From contig CABQMF010000044.1 of assembly GCA_902465265.1 (NCBI GenBank), positions 1 through 16,502 on the forward strand: a stretch of 16,502 bases of DNA, given 5' to 3'. Positions 1 to 7,625 of the stretch are shown here, piece after piece. The notes beneath the pieces were generated by a model that saw only the letters and a program-made list of their open reading frames with translations, was not told where the DNA came from and ran no database searches. The stretch is from an uncultured Collinsella sp. (lineage in GTDB: Bacteria > Actinomycetota > Coriobacteriia > Coriobacteriales > Coriobacteriaceae). How positions within the stretch are numbered: position 1 is the first letter of the stretch; each line of letters starts with the position of its first letter. The translations under genes and the position numbers were made by a program.

Positions 1-213
1 TACGGGGCTGAATTGACAACCTCTATCCATTCCGGTAATTTGCAAATTTCAACAAGCCATCTACCTGCAGTTTTATTTAGGCCATTTTTGCTGTGGTCGG
101 GCATCACGAATCTAGCCCCGTAATCCGCCCTACTTTTGATAGCAGCAAGTATGAAACGGGGCTATTTTTCCCACTCTTTACCGCTATTGCAATCTCTGCT
201 CGCAGGACATCCT
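1..213. other. Gene-free left edge with competing hairpins
   Basis: No credible coding region is seen here; it is more AT-rich than the neighbouring genes. Three complementary segments stand out: ACGGGGCT-type at 1-9, AGCCCCGTA at 114-122 and ACGGGGCTA at 156-164. Segment 114-122 can pair perfectly (9 bp) with 1-9. The overlapping segment 113-121 pairs perfectly (9 bp) with 156-164, which is followed by five T at 165-169. The second hairpin could therefore be a plus-strand terminator, with a long 34-nt loop, for a gene left of the window that converges on rsmB. A 24-codon ATG frame (151-225) lacks a ribosome binding site. Confidence 0.4.
113..169 (+). terminator. Possible intrinsic terminator of an off-window gene
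   Basis: A 9-bp perfect stem (113-121 with 156-164) is followed directly by TTTTT at 165-169. The loop of 34 nt is much longer than in a typical intrinsic terminator, so this may instead be the terminal inverted repeats of a small element. It would act on plus-strand transcription entering from the left, facing rsmB. Confidence 0.3.
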
Positions 214-214
214 G

Positions 215-281
215 AGTTGCGGTGAAATAAGGACTATTTGGCGGCTAGAAGCCGCTATTCAATCCCTATTTCACCGCAACT
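215..281. repeat. Palindromic repeat downstream of rsmB (family R, full copy)
   Basis: The left arm 215-232 (core AGTTGCGGTGAAATA) pairs with 264-281 over 18 positions with a single A/C mismatch. The interior holds a second hairpin, GCGGCT (241-246) with AGCCGC (250-255), around a 3-nt loop. Read on the minus strand, the repeat starts four to six bases after the rsmB stop. No T-run follows the stem on the minus strand, so it is not a classical terminator. A second, incomplete copy lies at 16420-16448 in the same orientation relative to its upstream gene (25 of 29 bases identical), so this is a dispersed repeat family. Confidence 0.8.
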
Positions 282-287
282 TACTAG

Positions 288-1688
288 TTACTTGCGGACC
301 AGGCGGGCGCAGAAGTGGCCGTCGTAGGAATCTGCGTTTATGGGGACGCTCTGGAAAAGCCCGCGGTCGTTTTGGCGCACGGAGACAAGCTTCTTGGCCT
401 GCGCGAAATCGGGAAGCTGAAGAATCTGGGCTTCGGAGAGCGGCGCCACGGTAAAGCCGGCGCCCTCGGGAGAGGCCAGGAAGGCATCCACGACCTGCGT
501 GTTCTCTTCATCAAAAACCGAGCAGGTGGCATAGATAAGCTCACCGCCGGCAGCAACACGCGCGGCTGCTTCCTTGAGCATCGTCAGCTGTAGCTTGGGC
601 AGCTCAGTCGTAACGTCGTTCTCGGTCAGACGCCACGGTATCTCGGGATGACGGCGCATGGTGCCAGTGCCAGAGCACGGCGCATCGATAAACACCGTGT
701 CGAACAGGGCGGGCTCGCCAAGCATCGCGTCAAAGGACGTAAGCACCTCATTGAGCTCGCAGGCATCGCCCGACACCGTACGAACACCCGTAATACCCGC
801 CTTATGCAGGCGCGCGAGATTCTGATCACACTTGCGATCGTGCAGATCGAGCGCGGTATGCTGATGCTCATACCCGGCACGCTTGGCCTGGCACATCATC
901 ACATAGGTCTTGGTGCCGCGACCGGCGCCAATCTCCAGGCAACGACCGGGAAGTGTCGCCGCGGTGGCGATAAGCTGAGCGTTGAGGTCCGAGGCAACGG
1001 CAGCGGCGCGTTCAAACACGCCGGACGCAACCGTAACCTGAGCATCGACCGGAGCATGGCAGCCCGGGAAGACAGGCGCAACGAGCTGCGAGATATACGG
1101 GTCGGCCTTGGTCGCAAACGCATTCTCGTGCAGCGCAAGCGGCGCAGGCGCCAGATTGCCGGCAAAGTTGAGCGCGCCCTCGGGCGTATCGAACGAGGCC
1201 ATAATACGAGCGCACAGCCAGCGAGGAAGACCCATCAAACGCGAAAGGCGAACAAGGCGGCGCTCGGACTCATCCACGTCGGATGCCGTTGCAAAGTCAT
1301 CAACGTTGTCCGCAACCTTGTGCAGCACCGCGTTAGCCAGGCCCGCGGCAGACTTAGCACCGCTGCGCACCAGCTCAACACCCTGGCTCACGGCAACGCG
1401 GCCCGGCGTATGCAAGTAGAGCATCTCGAAGGCCGAGATGCGAAGCGCCATGCGAACACGCGGCGCAACCTTTTTAGGTTTATCGAGAAACTGATCGAGC
1501 AACTCATCCAAAATGCCCTGCGTGGCGGCAACACCGAGCGCCAAACGAGCGGCAAAAGCGGAATCGCGCTGGTCAATGGCCTTGGCGGAAGCACGGGAAG
1601 ACAACACGTCGCGTGCGTACATGCCGCGGCGATCGGCCTCCATCAACACATCGAGCGCAAGCTTGCGCGCGGGAGACAACTTGCTCAT
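288..1688 (-). CDS. rsmB: 16S rRNA m5C967 methyltransferase RsmB (Sun/Fmu)
   Basis: This SAM-dependent RNA methyltransferase makes 5-methylcytosine in helix 31 of 16S rRNA (position 967 in E. coli numbering). The protein has 466 residues. The N-terminal ~135 residues form a NusB-like RNA-binding domain. The Rossmann methyltransferase domain follows, with the SAM motif LEIGAGRGTKT (251-261), motif IV DAPCSGTGT (335-343, Cys338) and motif VI YATCSVF (386-392, catalytic Cys389). Both cysteines needed by the RNA m5C family are present. The ATG at 1688 is chosen because it overlaps the fmt stop as ATGA and follows a GGGGTG Shine-Dalgarno; a GTG five codons upstream is the alternative. It is the last gene of the priA-def-fmt-rsmB run and is probably translationally coupled to fmt. 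Expected length and complete motifs make the call secure. Confidence 0.95.
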   Translation of the reverse strand: MSKLSPARKLALDVLMEADRRGMYARDVLSSRASAKAIDQRDSAFAARLALGVAATQGILDELLDQFLDKPKKVAPRVRMALRISAFEMLYLHTPGRVAVSQGVELVRSGAKSAAGLANAVLHKVADNVDDFATASDVDESERRLVRLSRLMGLPRWLCARIMASFDTPEGALNFAGNLAPAPLALHENAFATKADPYISQLVAPVFPGCHAPVDAQVTVASGVFERAAAVASDLNAQLIATAATLPGRCLEIGAGRGTKTYVMMCQAKRAGYEHQHTALDLHDRKCDQNLARLHKAGITGVRTVSGDACELNEVLTSFDAMLGEPALFDTVFIDAPCSGTGTMRRHPEIPWRLTENDVTTELPKLQLTMLKEAAARVAAGGELIYATCSVFDEENTQVVDAFLASPEGAGFTVAPLSEAQILQLPDFAQAKKLVSVRQNDRGLFQSVPINADSYDGHFCARLVRK

Positions 1689-2605
1689 GACAGTACACCC
1701 CACGTAAGGTCGGCACCCTGCAGGCCGGCAGCCCAGGCAGAAGCAGCCATGGCACGCTTGCCATCGGGCTTAACCTCGAGCAGTTCAACCGCGCCATCGG
1801 AAAGGCCCAGGTAAACACGCTTGCTCTTGACGGCAACAGCGCCCTCGCCAAGCGAGACATCGGCCGGCGCAGCATCGAGCACGCGAACCGACTTACCGGC
1901 AATCACGCAACGGGCAGGCGCGGTATCGGACGAAGCAAACACATGACGCACGCAATCGAGCGCCGCCATCTTCGGATCCAGACGCATCTCCTGCTTGGAA
2001 ATCTTGGCAGCATGCGTAACGAGGGACTCATCCTGCTCGGTCCAAACAGCCGAGCCATCGGCAAGCGAGGGAAGCGTATCGGCAAGCAACTTACCGCCAA
2101 GCTCACCAAGCTCCATCGTAAGCGCCTCGGCATGCTTACCGGCAACCGACGTAGACGCCTGGGCGCAATATGCGCCCGTATCCACGCCATGCCCAATGCG
2201 CATAATGGAAACGCCAGCAACCTCGTCACCAGCAAGAATGGCACGCTGAATAGGAGCAGCGCCACGCCAACGAGGCAGCAGCGAAGCATGAACATTCACA
2301 ATACCAAGCGGCGCCATATGCAGCACCTCATCAGGCAAAATGCAGCCATAAGCTGCCACACAGAAAATGTCAGCCTGGGCAGCCTGGAGCGCCTCAACAA
2401 CCTCAGGCGTCATACGATTGGCCTCAACAACGGGCAACCCCAGCTCAAGCGCCTTGGCCTTAACAGGAGACGGCTCAAGCTTCTTGCCGCGCCCACGAAC
2501 AGCATCGGGACGAGTAATGACAAGCGCAATCTCATTGCCAGCCTCAACAAGCGAAGTAAGCGAAGGCACAGCAAAATCAGGCGTACCCATAAACACAATA
2601 CGCAT
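1685..2605 (-). CDS. fmt: Methionyl-tRNA formyltransferase
   Basis: It transfers a formyl group from 10-formyl-tetrahydrofolate to Met-tRNAfMet in the cytoplasm, producing the initiator tRNA of bacterial translation. The protein has 306 residues, the normal family length. The N-terminal formyltransferase fold begins MRIVFMGTPDFAVP. The catalytic triad is visible as Asn104, His106 and Asp142 (E. coli Asn106/His108/Asp144), and the signature SLLPRWRGAAPIQ spans 108-120. A smaller C-terminal tRNA-binding domain follows from about residue 205. The start ATG is preceded on the minus strand by GAGGGGAG about nine bases upstream. The gene lies 362 bp downstream of def, whose product removes the formyl group added here, and overlaps rsmB by 4 nt. 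The long gap from def suggests fmt may have its own promoter. Confidence 0.97.
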   Translation of the reverse strand: MRIVFMGTPDFAVPSLTSLVEAGNEIALVITRPDAVRGRGKKLEPSPVKAKALELGLPVVEANRMTPEVVEALQAAQADIFCVAAYGCILPDEVLHMAPLGIVNVHASLLPRWRGAAPIQRAILAGDEVAGVSIMRIGHGVDTGAYCAQASTSVAGKHAEALTMELGELGGKLLADTLPSLADGSAVWTEQDESLVTHAAKISKQEMRLDPKMAALDCVRHVFASSDTAPARCVIAGKSVRVLDAAPADVSLGEGAVAVKSKRVYLGLSDGAVELLEVKPDGKRAMAASAWAAGLQGADLTWGVLS

Positions 2606-2822
2606 AAAGAACGTCTCCCCTCAACCAAAGCCGAGACGGCTACAAATAACAGCGGAAAGCCAAGTACCCAGCCCATCCGCAATAACAATTCAACAAGAAT
2701 AAATATACCCAAAACCAAAGAAAGAGCCGCAATAAAAGCAGCTCCCTCTCAACAAAGACTATCAGCGAAGACGCCCCTCCCTGGCCCAACGGCACCCGGG
2801 CGAAGAGAAGCACGAAAACGTA
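2606..2822. other. T-rich (minus strand) spacer upstream of fmt
   Basis: This is the gene-free part of the def-fmt gap. The minus strand is T-rich, so chance frames here read as hydrophobic peptides, but none has a convincing start and ribosome binding site. A TATATT on the minus strand (2707-2702) could be a -10 box for fmt, with no good -35 hexamer visible. The rest of the gap, next to def, is filled by the palindrome at 2823-2959. Confidence 0.4.
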
Positions 2823-2959
2823 GTCCCCTTCCGCCGCAGGGCTTAGGTTATTGCTCCACGCGCAGTTCCGCACGAGCCGAAGAGCACTTAATGTGCTCTT
2901 CGTGCGAGCAGGACTGTTTGAGCATGGAGCAAAACCTAAGCCCTGCGGCGGAAGGGGAC
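2823..2959. repeat. Long bulged palindrome, family P, copy A
   Basis: The outer stem is 27 bp and perfect (2823-2849 with 2933-2959), followed by a small internal loop and 6 more pairs (2853-2858 with 2925-2930). The core then folds as AGTTC/GGACT (2864-2868 with 2911-2915, one G-T), CGCAC/GTGCG (2869-2873 with 2902-2906), a GAGCC bulge (2874-2878), a 9-bp stem (2879-2887 with 2893-2901) and a TTAAT loop; the other strand has an AGCA bulge (2907-2910). The same core, bulges and loop recur at 9257-9377. The element sits 8 bp after the def stop, but no T-run marks it as an ordinary terminator. It may be a mobile palindromic repeat or a structured RNA. Confidence 0.85.
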
Positions 2960-2967
2960 GGTGGGAC

Positions 2968-3504
2968 CTACTCCGTCTCGCCCGGTCGAGCGCCGCGGGC
3001 CAGGGCGTCCTGGTACTCCTTGACTGCCTTGATGCGCTGCATGGGCTTGAGTCGCTCGAACATGGTGTTGCCGTGCAGATGATCGATCTCGTGCTGCAGA
3101 CACACGCAGAACAGATCGCCTGTGGCCTCATAGCGGATCAAGTTGGCATCCAGGTCATACGCCTCGACGACAACGTGATCGGGACGCTCGATCTCGCAGC
3201 TAATGCCGGGAATGGACAGGCAGCCCTCGCTAAACGGCACCAGATGGTCGCTCTGCTCAACAATGACAGGGTTGATGAGCACGTACGGGTCATAATCATT
3301 TTTGTCGCTGTAATCGCAGTCGATAGTGACGAGCTGAATGAGGTCGCCGATCTGCGGGGCAGCCAGGCCGCAACCGCCGTTGTCGAACATCATCTTCTTC
3401 ATCTTCTCGGCAAGTGCCTCGATCGCCGGGGTGATTTCCTCGATGACGGCGCACTCCTGGCGCAGACGAGGGTCGGGCGACAGTACGATTCCGTTGGCTT
3501 CCAT
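2968..3504 (-). CDS. def: Peptide deformylase
   Basis: This metalloenzyme removes the N-formyl group from nascent proteins at the ribosome. The protein has 178 residues from the chosen start. All three family motifs are present: GCGLAAPQIG (about 44-53), EGCLS (93-97, metal ligand Cys95) and HEIDH (138-142; His138 and His142 bind the metal, Glu139 is catalytic). Two in-frame ATGs exist. The one at 3504 has AAGGA five bases upstream, whereas the one at 3510 overlaps that Shine-Dalgarno, so 3504 is preferred. The gene lies 18 bp after priA and is probably co-transcribed with it. Length and motifs are those of an active enzyme; nothing suggests degeneration. Confidence 0.96.
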   Translation of the reverse strand: MEANGIVLSPDPRLRQECAVIEEITPAIEALAEKMKKMMFDNGGCGLAAPQIGDLIQLVTIDCDYSDKNDYDPYVLINPVIVEQSDHLVPFSEGCLSIPGISCEIERPDHVVVEAYDLDANLIRYEATGDLFCVCLQHEIDHLHGNTMFERLKPMQRIKAVKEYQDALARGARPGETE

Positions 3505-3522
3505 GGCCATCCTTTCGGGTTG

Positions 3523-5976
3523 TTACATCAAATCATAGGCGTCGACGTCAACGCTCACGCTCACGCCGCGCACGGAACCCACCTCTTTGAGGCAGGCGTC
3601 GATATCATCAGAGACATGGTACCCTACCGGCGACTTTACAAGCAGATGGAAGCGGTAACGATCCTTGGCTCTCTCGATTACACACGAAGCCGGACCAAGC
3701 ACCTGGGGCACGGCGCTCCCCGCCCGCAAAAAGTCGGGCGCGGCGGCATGCCAGCGACGCTTGAGGAGCTTCGCGATGCGACCGATGTAGTCCCGCGCGT
3801 CATCCGCGTTCGTCGACCATACCAAGATGTTGGTCAGACGCACGAACGGCGGATACAGGGCGTCGCGGCGCTGCTCCAGGTCGTGGTCGGTAAAAATCAA
3901 GCGGTCGTGCTCGGCGACGGCGCGAATGACCGGATCCTCGGGCAGGTAGGTCTGGATGATAACCTCGCCGGGGCGATCACCGCGGCCGGCGCGGCCCGCA
4001 ACCTGCTCCAGCAGATCGTAGGCGCGCTCCCCTGCTCTAAAATCGGGCAGCTTGAGCGCAAAGTCGGCATTGACTACGCCCACGAGCGTGACCTCGGGAA
4101 AGTCGAGGCCCTTGGCGATCATCTGGGTGCCCAGCAGCACCGCGCAATCGGCGGCATCGAACTGTTCGAGCAGCTTTTTGTGTGCGTCCTTGCCGCGCGT
4201 GGAATCGGCATCCATGCGAATAATGGCGACGTCGTCGGGCAGCATCTGGTGCAGTGCGTCCTCGATCTGCTGTGTGCCTAGCCCCATTTTTGCAAGATAG
4301 CGGCTGCCGCACTTGGGACAGCGACTCGTGGGCGCCGGATAGGGCTGCACGCGCCAGGACGATCCGCAGGTGTGGCACTGCAGCGTGTGCGTGCGCTCGT
4401 GGTACGTGAGCGCGGTGGAGCAGTGGTTGCAGGTGGGCACGCAGCCGCACTCGCGGCACATCAGGAACGGCGCAAAGCCACGGCGATTGTGCAACAGCAC
4501 GGCTTTTTCGCGGCGCTCGACCACACGCTCCAGGCCTTCCATCAGCGGTTTAGAGAACATGGAGCGGCTGCCGTGTGCGAACTCACGGCGCAGATCGGCA
4601 ATGCGAACCGCAGGCAACACGGCGTGTCCCGGGCGCTCGGGCATCTCGACGCGCGTCCAGGTGGCACCGTTATACGTGCCGCGGCGGCAGCGGTCGAGGG
4701 CCTCGGCAGAAGGCGTGGCCGAGCCCAACACGAGCGGACACCGATAGCGGCGCGCCATCTCGGCAGCCACCTCGCGCGCATGGTAGCGTGGGCTGGAACC
4801 CTGCTTGTAGCTGGTCTCGTGCTCCTCGTCGATAATGATGAGGCCCAAGTCGCTGAGCGGGCAAAAGAGCGCCGAGCGGGCGCCCACGACCACGCGGGCC
4901 GCACCGCTGGCGACCATATCCCATTGGTCCAGACGTTCGCCAGCAGAAAGACGCGAATGGAACACAGCGACCGTCTCGCCAAAGCGCGAGCGGAAGCGGC
5001 CGACGGTCTGGGCCGTCAGCGAAATCTCGGGCACGAGCACGCAGGCCGAACGGCCGGCCGCCAGCACGCGCTCAATCGCCGAAAGGTAGACCTCGGTTTT
5101 GCCGGATCCGGTAACGCCATCGACCAGTACCACATCACCGTGAGCGTCCAAGCGTGCGCGCTCAATCTGCGCGAGGGCCTGCTGCTGGCCGTCCGTGAGC
5201 GCGACCGGTGCCTTGCCGCTTGCCGAGGACAACGTGGTCCGCTCGCTGCAGCCACGCCACGCACGGCGCTCCTCCATCACGACGACGCCGCGTTTTTCGA
5301 GCGCCTTGATGGTCGCCGACATGCTGTTATAGAGCAGGTTGAGGTCGCGTGTCGTGACCGGGCCGCATTGGAGCGCCTCGATGAGCTGACGCTGACGAAC
5401 CGCGGTCTTGGGCGGCGTGTAGTCGAAACCCTCGGGCGTGAGCATGACCCAGCGGTTTTGGATGGGTTTGACGGCGGGGCGCTCAACGGCCCATTCCCCA
5501 TCATCGCCCTTTACGACCCGCGGACTTCCACCCGGGGGCAAGAACAGGCGCAGGCACTCGGAAAGCGTTGCGACGTACTCGCGACTCATCCAGCGCGCAA
5601 TGCGTGCAGCCTCGGCGGTAAAGAGCGGCTTGCTGAGGATGGCCTCGATAGGCTTGATGCGCGCGGGATCGAGAGCGTCATTGCCTTGCAGGTCGGCCAG
5701 CTCGGGTGCGATGTCGACGATGTAGCCCGCGGCCGCACGGTTGCCAAAGTGGACCAGAACCGTCGATCCGACCTGGGCCTCGTTGGCAAGGGACTCGGGG
5801 ATGCCGTAAGCAAACGGTTCGGACAGCGCACGGGTGGGGATGTCGAGAACCACGCTCGTGTGGGCGGCAATGGGCTCAGGTGAAGGCTCGGGCTTGGCCG
5901 GGGCAGCACCGGATGCCGGCGCCGCCGGAGTCTCCTCCGGATCCGGCGAACCAAACAGCGAAAGTTGCTCGGCCAT
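3523..5976 (-). CDS. priA: Primosomal protein N' (replication restart helicase PriA)
   Basis: PriA is a 3'-5' superfamily 2 DNA helicase that recognises stalled forks and reloads the replisome. The 817-residue protein is longer than E. coli PriA (732). An N-terminal DNA-binding region (about 42-250) is followed by helicase motifs: Walker A GVTGSGKT (287-294), DEEH box (383-386) and motif VI QVAGRAGRGDRPG (658-670). Between the helicase lobes is the zinc-binding segment with Cys507, 510, 516, 519, 534, 537, 553 and 556. Unusually, the extreme N-terminus reads MAEQLSLFGS, and residues 11-40 are Pro/Ala/Glu-rich. QLSLF fits the beta-clamp-binding consensus (see findings). The start has AGGAGGT (5992-5986) nine bases upstream. 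The gltX terminator precedes it, and def follows after 18 bp. Confidence 0.97.
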   Translation of the reverse strand: MAEQLSLFGSPDPEETPAAPASGAAPAKPEPSPEPIAAHTSVVLDIPTRALSEPFAYGIPESLANEAQVGSTVLVHFGNRAAAGYIVDIAPELADLQGNDALDPARIKPIEAILSKPLFTAEAARIARWMSREYVATLSECLRLFLPPGGSPRVVKGDDGEWAVERPAVKPIQNRWVMLTPEGFDYTPPKTAVRQRQLIEALQCGPVTTRDLNLLYNSMSATIKALEKRGVVVMEERRAWRGCSERTTLSSASGKAPVALTDGQQQALAQIERARLDAHGDVVLVDGVTGSGKTEVYLSAIERVLAAGRSACVLVPEISLTAQTVGRFRSRFGETVAVFHSRLSAGERLDQWDMVASGAARVVVGARSALFCPLSDLGLIIIDEEHETSYKQGSSPRYHAREVAAEMARRYRCPLVLGSATPSAEALDRCRRGTYNGATWTRVEMPERPGHAVLPAVRIADLRREFAHGSRSMFSKPLMEGLERVVERREKAVLLHNRRGFAPFLMCRECGCVPTCNHCSTALTYHERTHTLQCHTCGSSWRVQPYPAPTSRCPKCGSRYLAKMGLGTQQIEDALHQMLPDDVAIIRMDADSTRGKDAHKKLLEQFDAADCAVLLGTQMIAKGLDFPEVTLVGVVNADFALKLPDFRAGERAYDLLEQVAGRAGRGDRPGEVIIQTYLPEDPVIRAVAEHDRLIFTDHDLEQRRDALYPPFVRLTNILVWSTNADDARDYIGRIAKLLKRRWHAAAPDFLRAGSAVPQVLGPASCVIERAKDRYRFHLLVKSPVGYHVSDDIDACLKEVGSVRGVSVSVDVDAYDLM

Positions 5977-6008
5977 GGCCCCAGCACCTCCTATCCCATA
6001 CGTCTACA

Positions 6009-6042
6009 GAAACAAGAGCCCCACTCGTGGTGAGCGGGGCTC
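6009..6042 (-). terminator. Intrinsic terminator after gltX
   Basis: On the minus strand, GAGCCCC (42-36 of the 6000s) pairs with GGGGCTC (22-16). Inside is a G-U wobble and three more pairs around a 5-nt loop, and the stem is followed by TTGTTT. It lies 24 bp after the gltX stop and upstream of priA, separating the synthetase from the priA-def-fmt-rsmB run. Little room is left for a separate priA promoter, so partial read-through is likely. Confidence 0.75.
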
Positions 6043-6065
6043 AGATACATGCGTTTACGCAGCTG

Positions 6066-7541
6066 CTACAGCGCCATCGTGCGGGCGCGGTCGATGCGCG
6101 CCAGGCAGTCGTCGCGACCGACGAGCGCCATGGTCTCGCCCAGCGGGGGGCTCACCATGTTGCCGCAGACGGCGACGCGCACAGCTTGGAACACCACGCG
6201 CTTCTTAAGGTCCATCTGCTCGGGCAGCGGCTCAAGCGCGGCGTCGATGTTGGCAGCCGTCCACTCGTCCACGCCCTCGAGCGCAGCCTTGGCGGCGTCC
6301 AGAATGGCACCCATGCCTTCCTTGGCCAGGCCCTTGTTGACAGACTTCTCGTCATACTCGAGCGTCTCGGCCGTAGCAAAGATGGGAGCGGCGACGGTCA
6401 CGGCGTCGGCCGGCATCTTGGTGCGCGGCTTGACGATGGCGGCAAGCGCATCGATCCAATCCTCGCCGTACTCGACATTACCCTCGATGAGACCCGCCTC
6501 GTGCAGCTCGGGAACCATAATCTCGTCGGCAAACTGAGCATCGGACATGCCGTTGATGTACTCGGCATTGACCCAGTCGAGCTTCTTGGGGTCGAAGGTC
6601 GCCGGGTTCTTGGAGATGCGGTCGAGCGAGAACTTGCTGGCCAGGACATCGCGCGGGATGATCGTGGTCTCGCCGTCGAGCGACCAGCCGAGCAGCGCCA
6701 GGTAGTTGACGAAGGCGTCGGACAGGTAACCGGCGTCGCGGTACTCCTCCACCGAGGTGGCGCCGTGGCGCTTGGAGAGCTTTTTGCCGTCGGCACCCAG
6801 AATCATGGAGATGTGGGCGAACGTAGGCACGGGCGCGCCGAGGGCCTCGTAGACCATGACCTGACGCGGGGTGTTGGACAGGTGGTCGTCGCCGCGGATG
6901 ACGTGGGTAATCTTCATCATGGCGTCGTCGACGACGGTCGCGAAGTTATACGTGGGCGTGCCATCGGAGCGGAAAATGACGAAGTCGTCGAGCTCCTTGG
7001 CGTCGAAGGTCACCTCGCCGTGGACGGCGTCGTGGATGACGACGTCGCCGCGGTCCTCGGGCACCTTGATGCGCAGGACGTAGGGCTCGCCGGCATCGAT
7101 GCGGCGGCGTGCCTCCTCGGGATCAAGATCGCGGCAGCGGCGCTGATAGCCCTGGAAGGGGTCCTTGCGCTCCTGGGCGGCCTTGCGGTCGGCGTCGAGC
7201 TGCTCCTTGGTGCAGAAGCAGGGATAGGCCTTGCCCTCGTCCCAGAGCTTCTGGGCGGCCTGCTTGTACAGGTCCAGACGCTCGGTCTGCGCGTAGGGGC
7301 CAAAGTCGCCGCCCACCTCGGGGCCCTCGTCCCAGTCCAGGCCCAGCCAACGCATGGCGCGCAGGATGATCTGCGTGTTCTCGTCGGTGGAACGGGTAGG
7401 GTCGGTGTCGTCGATGCGCAGGATGAACGTGCCGCCGTTTGCGCGGGCGAAAGCCCAGTTATAGATAGCGGTGCGGGCGCCGCCGATGTGCAGCTTGCCC
7501 GTGGGTGAGGGTGCAAAGCGGACGCGAACGTCTGATGCCAT
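6066..7541 (-). CDS. gltX: Glutamyl-tRNA synthetase
   Basis: This class I aminoacyl-tRNA synthetase charges tRNA-Glu with glutamate using ATP. The protein has 491 residues, typical for the family. The Rossmann active site has the HIGH-type motif PSPTGKLHIGGART (11-24) and the KMSKS-type loop KKLSKRHG (253-260). A Cys cluster (Cys108, Cys110, Cys136) resembles the zinc-binding insert of some glutamyl synthetases, although the fourth ligand is unclear. The helical anticodon-binding region fills the C-terminal third. The ATG at 7541 has GAGGAG six bases upstream. The open frame continues upstream for 44 codons, but that stretch runs through the promoter and into a palindrome, so it is not used. 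It is transcribed divergently from metK and ends at its own terminator. Confidence 0.97.
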   Translation of the reverse strand: MASDVRVRFAPSPTGKLHIGGARTAIYNWAFARANGGTFILRIDDTDPTRSTDENTQIILRAMRWLGLDWDEGPEVGGDFGPYAQTERLDLYKQAAQKLWDEGKAYPCFCTKEQLDADRKAAQERKDPFQGYQRRCRDLDPEEARRRIDAGEPYVLRIKVPEDRGDVVIHDAVHGEVTFDAKELDDFVIFRSDGTPTYNFATVVDDAMMKITHVIRGDDHLSNTPRQVMVYEALGAPVPTFAHISMILGADGKKLSKRHGATSVEEYRDAGYLSDAFVNYLALLGWSLDGETTIIPRDVLASKFSLDRISKNPATFDPKKLDWVNAEYINGMSDAQFADEIMVPELHEAGLIEGNVEYGEDWIDALAAIVKPRTKMPADAVTVAAPIFATAETLEYDEKSVNKGLAKEGMGAILDAAKAALEGVDEWTAANIDAALEPLPEQMDLKKRVVFQAVRVAVCGNMVSPPLGETMALVGRDDCLARIDRARTMAL

Positions 7542-7581
7542 GGAAATCTCCTCGATTGCAGGATGGATGTCTAACCGCATC

Positions 7582-7587
7582 AGTATA
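7582..7587 (-). promoter_or_regulatory. Candidate -10 box for gltX
   Basis: TATACT on the minus strand lies about 41 bp before the gltX start and would give a leader of roughly 35 nt. No good -35 hexamer is seen at 16-18 bp spacing. Confidence 0.35.
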
Positions 7588-7625
7588 AAGCAACAAAGCA
7601 ACCTCCGCACAAAGGGCACCGACCC

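Noticed and set aside
151..225. 24-codon ATG frame left of the rsmB repeat
   Set aside because: No ribosome binding site, and its stop falls inside the repeat; most likely chance.
2823..2959. Ordinary intrinsic terminator of def
   Set aside because: The stem is far too long, contains conserved bulges, recurs elsewhere in front of a gene, and is not followed by a proper T-run on the minus strand.
2640..3131. Hydrophobic minus-strand frame in the def-fmt gap
   Set aside because: The hydrophobicity comes from T-rich sequence; the frame starts inside def out of frame, passes through the palindrome and has no Shine-Dalgarno.
5706..7508. 600-codon plus-strand frame opposite gltX and the priA start
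   Set aside because: Antisense to two clear housekeeping genes and runs through the gltX terminator; composition is that of a shadow frame.
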